DNA from: CAYNZV01 sp965217095
GTDB lineage: Bacteria; Latescibacterota; UBA2968; UBA8231
DNA: 64,000 bases
Assembly: GCA_965217095.1 (NCBI GenBank)
Contig: OZ244235.1
Coordinates: 1,550,001 to 1,614,000 of the forward strand
Reading direction: 5' to 3'
Positions 61,382 through 64,000 of the stretch are shown one piece after another. How positions within the stretch are numbered: position 1 is the first letter of the stretch; each line of letters begins with the position of its first letter. The position numbers were made by a program, and so were the translations under genes. The notes below the pieces were generated by a model. That model did not search any database, was not told where the DNA came from, and worked only from the letters and a program-made list of their open reading frames with translations.

Positions 61382-63304
61382 TTAAATCAACGCCTTCGAG
61401 GAGATCTTTTCCGCCACCAATCCAACGGCATCCGCCACTGACATCGGATCGAGATTCTCTCCGGTTCGCTGCCGGATCGTCGCTTCCCCACTTTCGGCTT
61501 CGCGGTCCCCGAGTACGAGCATATAGGGCACCTTGTGAACCTGGGCCTGGCGAATTCGGTAGTTGAGGGTGTTGTCGCCGTGTAGCTCGGACCGGACACC
61601 AGCGTCCAAAAGCTTTTGATGCACCGAGTCTCCGTACTCGCCATGGCGTTCGGCGATGGGCAACACCACCGCCTGTACGGGCGCCAACCAGACCGGAAAC
61701 GCCCCGGCGTAATGCTCGATCAGGAAGCCTATCGTGCGCTCGTGGGTGCCCAGCAAGGCGCGATGGATACAGATCGGGTGTTCCTCCTTCCCGGCCGAGT
61801 TGGTATAAACCATCCCCAGCCGTGCCGGTACGGCGAAGTCTACCTGGTTGGTCGAGAACGAGAATTCTCGGCCGATGGCACTCCAGACCTCCACATCTAT
61901 CTTTGGGCCGTAGAAGGCCGCCTCACCCGCAACCTCGGTGTATTCTATGCCGCCGTTTTTCATGGCCTGGCGAACCATTGCTTCGGTCTTCACCCAAAGC
62001 TCAGGTTCGTCCACGTACTTTTTCCCCAGCTCTTCGGGAGTATGGGTGCTGAAACGCATTACGTACTTCTCGATCCCGAAGAGCTCGAAATAATCCAGGT
62101 ACAGCCTGCAAACGGCGAGGAATTCCTCCTCGAACTGTTCCAACGTGCAGTAGATGTGCGCGTCGTTCATCTGCATCGAGCGCACCCGCATGAGGCCGAA
62201 CAACTCGCCGGATTTCTCGTACCTATAGCAGGTGCCGTATTCGGACAGTCGCAGCGGGAGATCGCGATATGAGCGCGGAGCCGACCCGTAGATCTTGTGA
62301 TGATGGGGACAGTTCATCGGCTTCAAATAGTACCTGACGCCGTCCATCTCCATCGGCGGGTACATCGACTCCGCATAATACGGCAGGTGCCCGGTGCGCT
62401 CGTAGATCACTTCCTTGCAGATGTGAGGTGTCCGCACCTGCTTGTACCCGGCCTTGCGCTCCACCGCCTTAGCCAGATTCTCGAGCTCTTCAATCAGCAC
62501 CGTGCCTTTGGGTTGCCAGAGCGGCAAACCCGGTCCGATCTCGTCGTCGAAAAGGAACAGTTCCTGTTCCTGTCCCAGTCGCCGATGGTCCCGTTTCTTG
62601 GCTTCCTCGAGCATTTCCAGGTGATGGTCCAGGGCTTCCCTACTGGAAAAGGCGGTACCGTAGATGCGTTGCAGCATTTTGTTCTTCTCATCGCCCCTCC
62701 AGTAAGCCCCAGAGACGCTCAGCAGCTTGAAATAACGCGCCTGACCCGTTCCCATGATGTGTGGCCCGCGGCACAGATCGCAAAAATCACCATCCCGATA
62801 GAACGACAGGCGCTCCCCGTCTCCAATGGCCTCGAGAATCTCCAGCTTGTACGGCTCGTCCTTTAGCAGCTCTCGTGCTTCATCTACGGGCAGCTCGAAG
62901 CGTTCGAACCGGTGGTTTTGTTTGACCACCCGCTTCATCTCCTTCTCGATGCTCTTCAGATCATCGGGCGTAAACGGATTCTCGGCGTCGAAATCGTAGT
63001 AGAACCCATCCTCGATCGCCGGACCGATCGCCAGCTTGGTCCCCGGAAACAGCCGCAGCACGGCCTGGGCCATGACGTGCGAAAGACTATGTCGGAAAAA
63101 CCACCGGGCATCCTCCGCCTCCCATTCGACCAACTCTACTTCGGCATCAGCTGCGAGCTCGGAGTGAAAATCGATCCGTTCACCCTCCAATCGCGCCCCT
63201 ATGCAGGTCTTAAGCAGGCTCTTGTCGGTCTCCACGAGAACCTCCTTGAGCGAAGTGCCTCCTGCAGAATTGAGAATTTCTCCATCGGGTTTTCTAATAT
63301 TCAT
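61382..63304 (-). CDS. thrS: Threonyl-tRNA synthetase
   Basis: 640 residues from ATG 63304, with AGGAG seven bases upstream. Domain order: short N-terminal TGS-like domain, editing domain (FRHSLSHVMAQAVLRLFPGTKLAIGPAIEDGFYYDF), catalytic domain with MNCPHHHKIYGS (zinc ligands), and an anticodon-binding domain with LLDAGVRSELHGD. Charges tRNA-Thr and edits Ser-tRNA. infC and rpmI, its usual followers, are replaced by an M50-like protease gene. Preceded by a regulated leader (promoter, short ORF, terminator) described separately. Confidence 0.97.
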   Translation of the reverse strand: MNIRKPDGEILNSAGGTSLKEVLVETDKSLLKTCIGARLEGERIDFHSELAADAEVELVEWEAEDARWFFRHSLSHVMAQAVLRLFPGTKLAIGPAIEDGFYYDFDAENPFTPDDLKSIEKEMKRVVKQNHRFERFELPVDEARELLKDEPYKLEILEAIGDGERLSFYRDGDFCDLCRGPHIMGTGQARYFKLLSVSGAYWRGDEKNKMLQRIYGTAFSSREALDHHLEMLEEAKKRDHRRLGQEQELFLFDDEIGPGLPLWQPKGTVLIEELENLAKAVERKAGYKQVRTPHICKEVIYERTGHLPYYAESMYPPMEMDGVRYYLKPMNCPHHHKIYGSAPRSYRDLPLRLSEYGTCYRYEKSGELFGLMRVRSMQMNDAHIYCTLEQFEEEFLAVCRLYLDYFELFGIEKYVMRFSTHTPEELGKKYVDEPELWVKTEAMVRQAMKNGGIEYTEVAGEAAFYGPKIDVEVWSAIGREFSFSTNQVDFAVPARLGMVYTNSAGKEEHPICIHRALLGTHERTIGFLIEHYAGAFPVWLAPVQAVVLPIAERHGEYGDSVHQKLLDAGVRSELHGDNTLNYRIRQAQVHKVPYMLVLGDREAESGEATIRQRTGENLDPMSVADAVGLVAEKISSKALI

Positions 63305-63330
63305 TGTACGACTCCTGTGCCTCAAACATC

Positions 63331-63361
63331 AAAAAAGCCCCCTGCCGGGGAGGCAGCGGGC
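63331..63361 (-). terminator. Intrinsic terminator in the thrS leader (attenuator)
   Basis: Minus-strand hairpin: GCCCGCTGCC (63361-63352), loop TCCCC, GGCAGGGGGC (63346-63337), with 9 of 10 pairs, then six T (63336-63331). It ends 27 bases before the thrS ATG and follows the thrS promoter, so it must be conditionally read through. Upstream GCGGGC in the leader could pair with its first arm to form an antiterminator. Confidence 0.85.
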
Positions 63362-63385
63362 TTCGGACGATCGATTTGCTGCTGA

Positions 63386-63502
63386 TCAATGCAGCGAGGC
63401 CCGCACGGAAACACCGCTTGACTCCTCCGTAGTGAGACGCCCGGAAGGTGCCAGGTTGGTGCGCGGGGTGGCGTGTATTATTAACAACAATTGTTTACTC
63501 AT
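63386..63502 (-). CDS. Possible 38-residue leader peptide upstream of thrS
   Basis: ATG 63502 to TGA 63386; reads MSKQLLLIIHATPRTNLAP, then an SGRLTT..VRASLH tail. Four threonine codons are present (residues 12, 15, 24, 25; the last two adjacent), and the final codons overlap the GCGGGC arm that could act as antiterminator. There is no strong ribosome site. An attenuation peptide is plausible, but threonine is not strikingly enriched, so a protein- or tRNA-sensing leader is the alternative. Confidence 0.4.
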   Translation of the reverse strand: MSKQLLLIIHATPRTNLAPSGRLTTEESSGVSVRASLH

Positions 63503-63532
63503 CGTTGCGAATACCGTTTCAACTGATTCGAA

Positions 63533-63561
63533 ATTTAAGCGGCGGTTTGCGACCATGTCAA
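63533..63561 (-). promoter_or_regulatory. Sigma-70 promoter of thrS
   Basis: Minus strand: TTGACA (63561-63556), 17 bases, TTAAAT (63538-63533). Perfect -35 and spacing. Transcription from about 63526 gives a leader of roughly 220 bases before thrS, ample for an attenuator or a T-box-sized element. Confidence 0.8.
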
Positions 63562-63594
63562 GAGCGTTCCCTGGGGTAGAAAGCGGCCAGGACG

Positions 63595-64000
63595 CTAGTG
63601 GGGGGCCGCCTGCCGTACTGCTTCTGCGATGCGGGGAGCCACCGATTTGTCCAACGGGGACGGCAGGATCTTCTCCGGCTCCGGGGTTTCCACGGTAGCT
63701 GCAAGTGCGTGGGCAGCGGCAAACTTCATCGCCGGATCTATGGTCGCTGCTTCGGCATCTAGCGCTCCGCGAAAGATCCCTGGAAAAGCCAAGACATTGT
63801 TTACTTGGTTGGGGAAATCACTGCGACCCGTTCCAACAATGGCAGCTCCTCCACGACGCGCTCGGTCGGGCATGATCTCCGGCTCCGGATTCGCCATCGC
63901 CAGAATCACCGAATCAGGCGCCATGCCTCGGATGTCGTTTTCGTCCAGAAGGTTGCCCTTGCTGACCCCGATAAAGACATCGGCTCCCTGCAGCACCTGT
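63595..64000 (-). CDS. maeB: Malic enzyme, NAD(P)-binding C-terminal part (5' end outside window)
   Basis: The frame enters from the right edge and ends with TAG at 63595; 135 residues are visible. QGADVFIGVSKGNLL, VILAMANPEPEIMPDRA, AIVGTGRSDFPNQVNNVLAFPGIFRGALD and PAMKFAAAHALA are the classical NAD-binding-domain end of malic enzymes without an attached phosphotransacetylase domain. The GTG near 63996 is internal. Converts malate to pyruvate with NAD(P). I cannot tell whether the form is MaeB or SfcA/MaeA-type, as the catalytic domain is missing. Confidence 0.9.
   Translation of the reverse strand, partial: QVLQGADVFIGVSKGNLLDENDIRGMAPDSVILAMANPEPEIMPDRARRGGAAIVGTGRSDFPNQVNNVLAFPGIFRGALDAEAATIDPAMKFAAAHALAATVETPEPEKILPSPLDKSVAPRIAEAVRQAAPH

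Noticed and set aside
63441..63475. A plus-strand stretch resembling a T-box core (AGGTTGGTGCGCGG)
   Set aside because: Wrong strand for thrS, differs from AGGGTGGNACCGCG at key positions, and no rightward gene follows.
1..64000. CRISPR arrays, insertion sequences, integrase or prophage genes, tRNA or rRNA genes
   Set aside because: No regular direct repeats, transposase-like proteins or tRNA cloverleafs were recognised by eye; a dedicated search with tRNA and repeat tools would settle this.

Overview
This window comes from a flagellated, diderm (Gram-negative) bacterium with moderately GC-rich DNA. The evidence is LPS-era envelope machinery (an Mla/MCE lipid transporter, lipoproteins, Lgt, a BamE-like lipoprotein), P- and L-ring flagellar genes, and a CsrA/FliW pair beside flgKL. 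A flgF-flgG-flgA-flgH-flgI-flgJ-flgN-flgK-flgL-fliW-csrA order under a sigma-54 promoter, together with TRAP transport, an MCE system and ACMSD-type amidohydrolases, recalls the former deltaproteobacterial grade (Desulfobacterota, Myxococcota, Binatota, Tectomicrobia). I cannot place it more precisely. No tRNA, rRNA, CRISPR array, transposase or phage gene was recognised.

Layout: (1) 1-20.2 kb is flagellar. It has the 3' end of fliG, a lipoprotein with two bifunctional-nuclease domains, two giant multidomain glycosyltransferase genes (likely flagellin glycosylation, but no flagellin gene is in the window), then csrA, fliW and the late rod/ring/hook-junction operon, transcribed leftward from a near-perfect sigma-54 promoter at 20.2 kb. 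(2) 20.5-25 kb: a MotE-like protein, rpiA and a TakP-like TRAP transporter. (3) 25.4-30.5 kb: one sigma-70 promoter drives methylaspartate ammonia-lyase, a zinc-ribbon threonine-synthase-like enzyme and the KefF/KefC potassium efflux pair. (4) 30.4-34.4 kb leftward: old-yellow-enzyme oxidoreductase, lgt, fatty acyl-CoA reductase. (5) 34.8-41.6 kb rightward: a compact operon with MCE protein, auxiliary lipoprotein, an outer-membrane barrel candidate, STAS-fused permease, ATPase, then folA and an aminotransferase. This is the most attractive candidate for an incompletely described system, a lipid route spanning inner and outer membrane. (6) 41.7-44.6 kb: a DUF4384-like lipoprotein and a large unknown protein. 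(7) 45-50 kb: response regulator, PL26/YetA-like protein with two membrane coiled-coil proteins, nadC. (8) 50.1-54.6 kb: paired ABC exporters with unusual N-terminal beta-rich plus zinc-ribbon modules. (9) 54.8-60.6 kb: BamE-like lipoprotein, membrane protein, and an operon of proS, flavin reductase, two amidohydrolases and a Rieske ferredoxin. (10) 60.7-64 kb: M50-like protease, thrS with a well-formed attenuator leader, and the end of a malic enzyme gene.

A caution for all readers: at least seven genes carry apparent one-base frameshifts (eight lesions), in otherwise well-conserved sequence and at least once in a homopolymer. These look more like sequence errors in a draft assembly than decay, but only reads can decide. 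Two genes (fliW and a response regulator) seem to begin with CTG.
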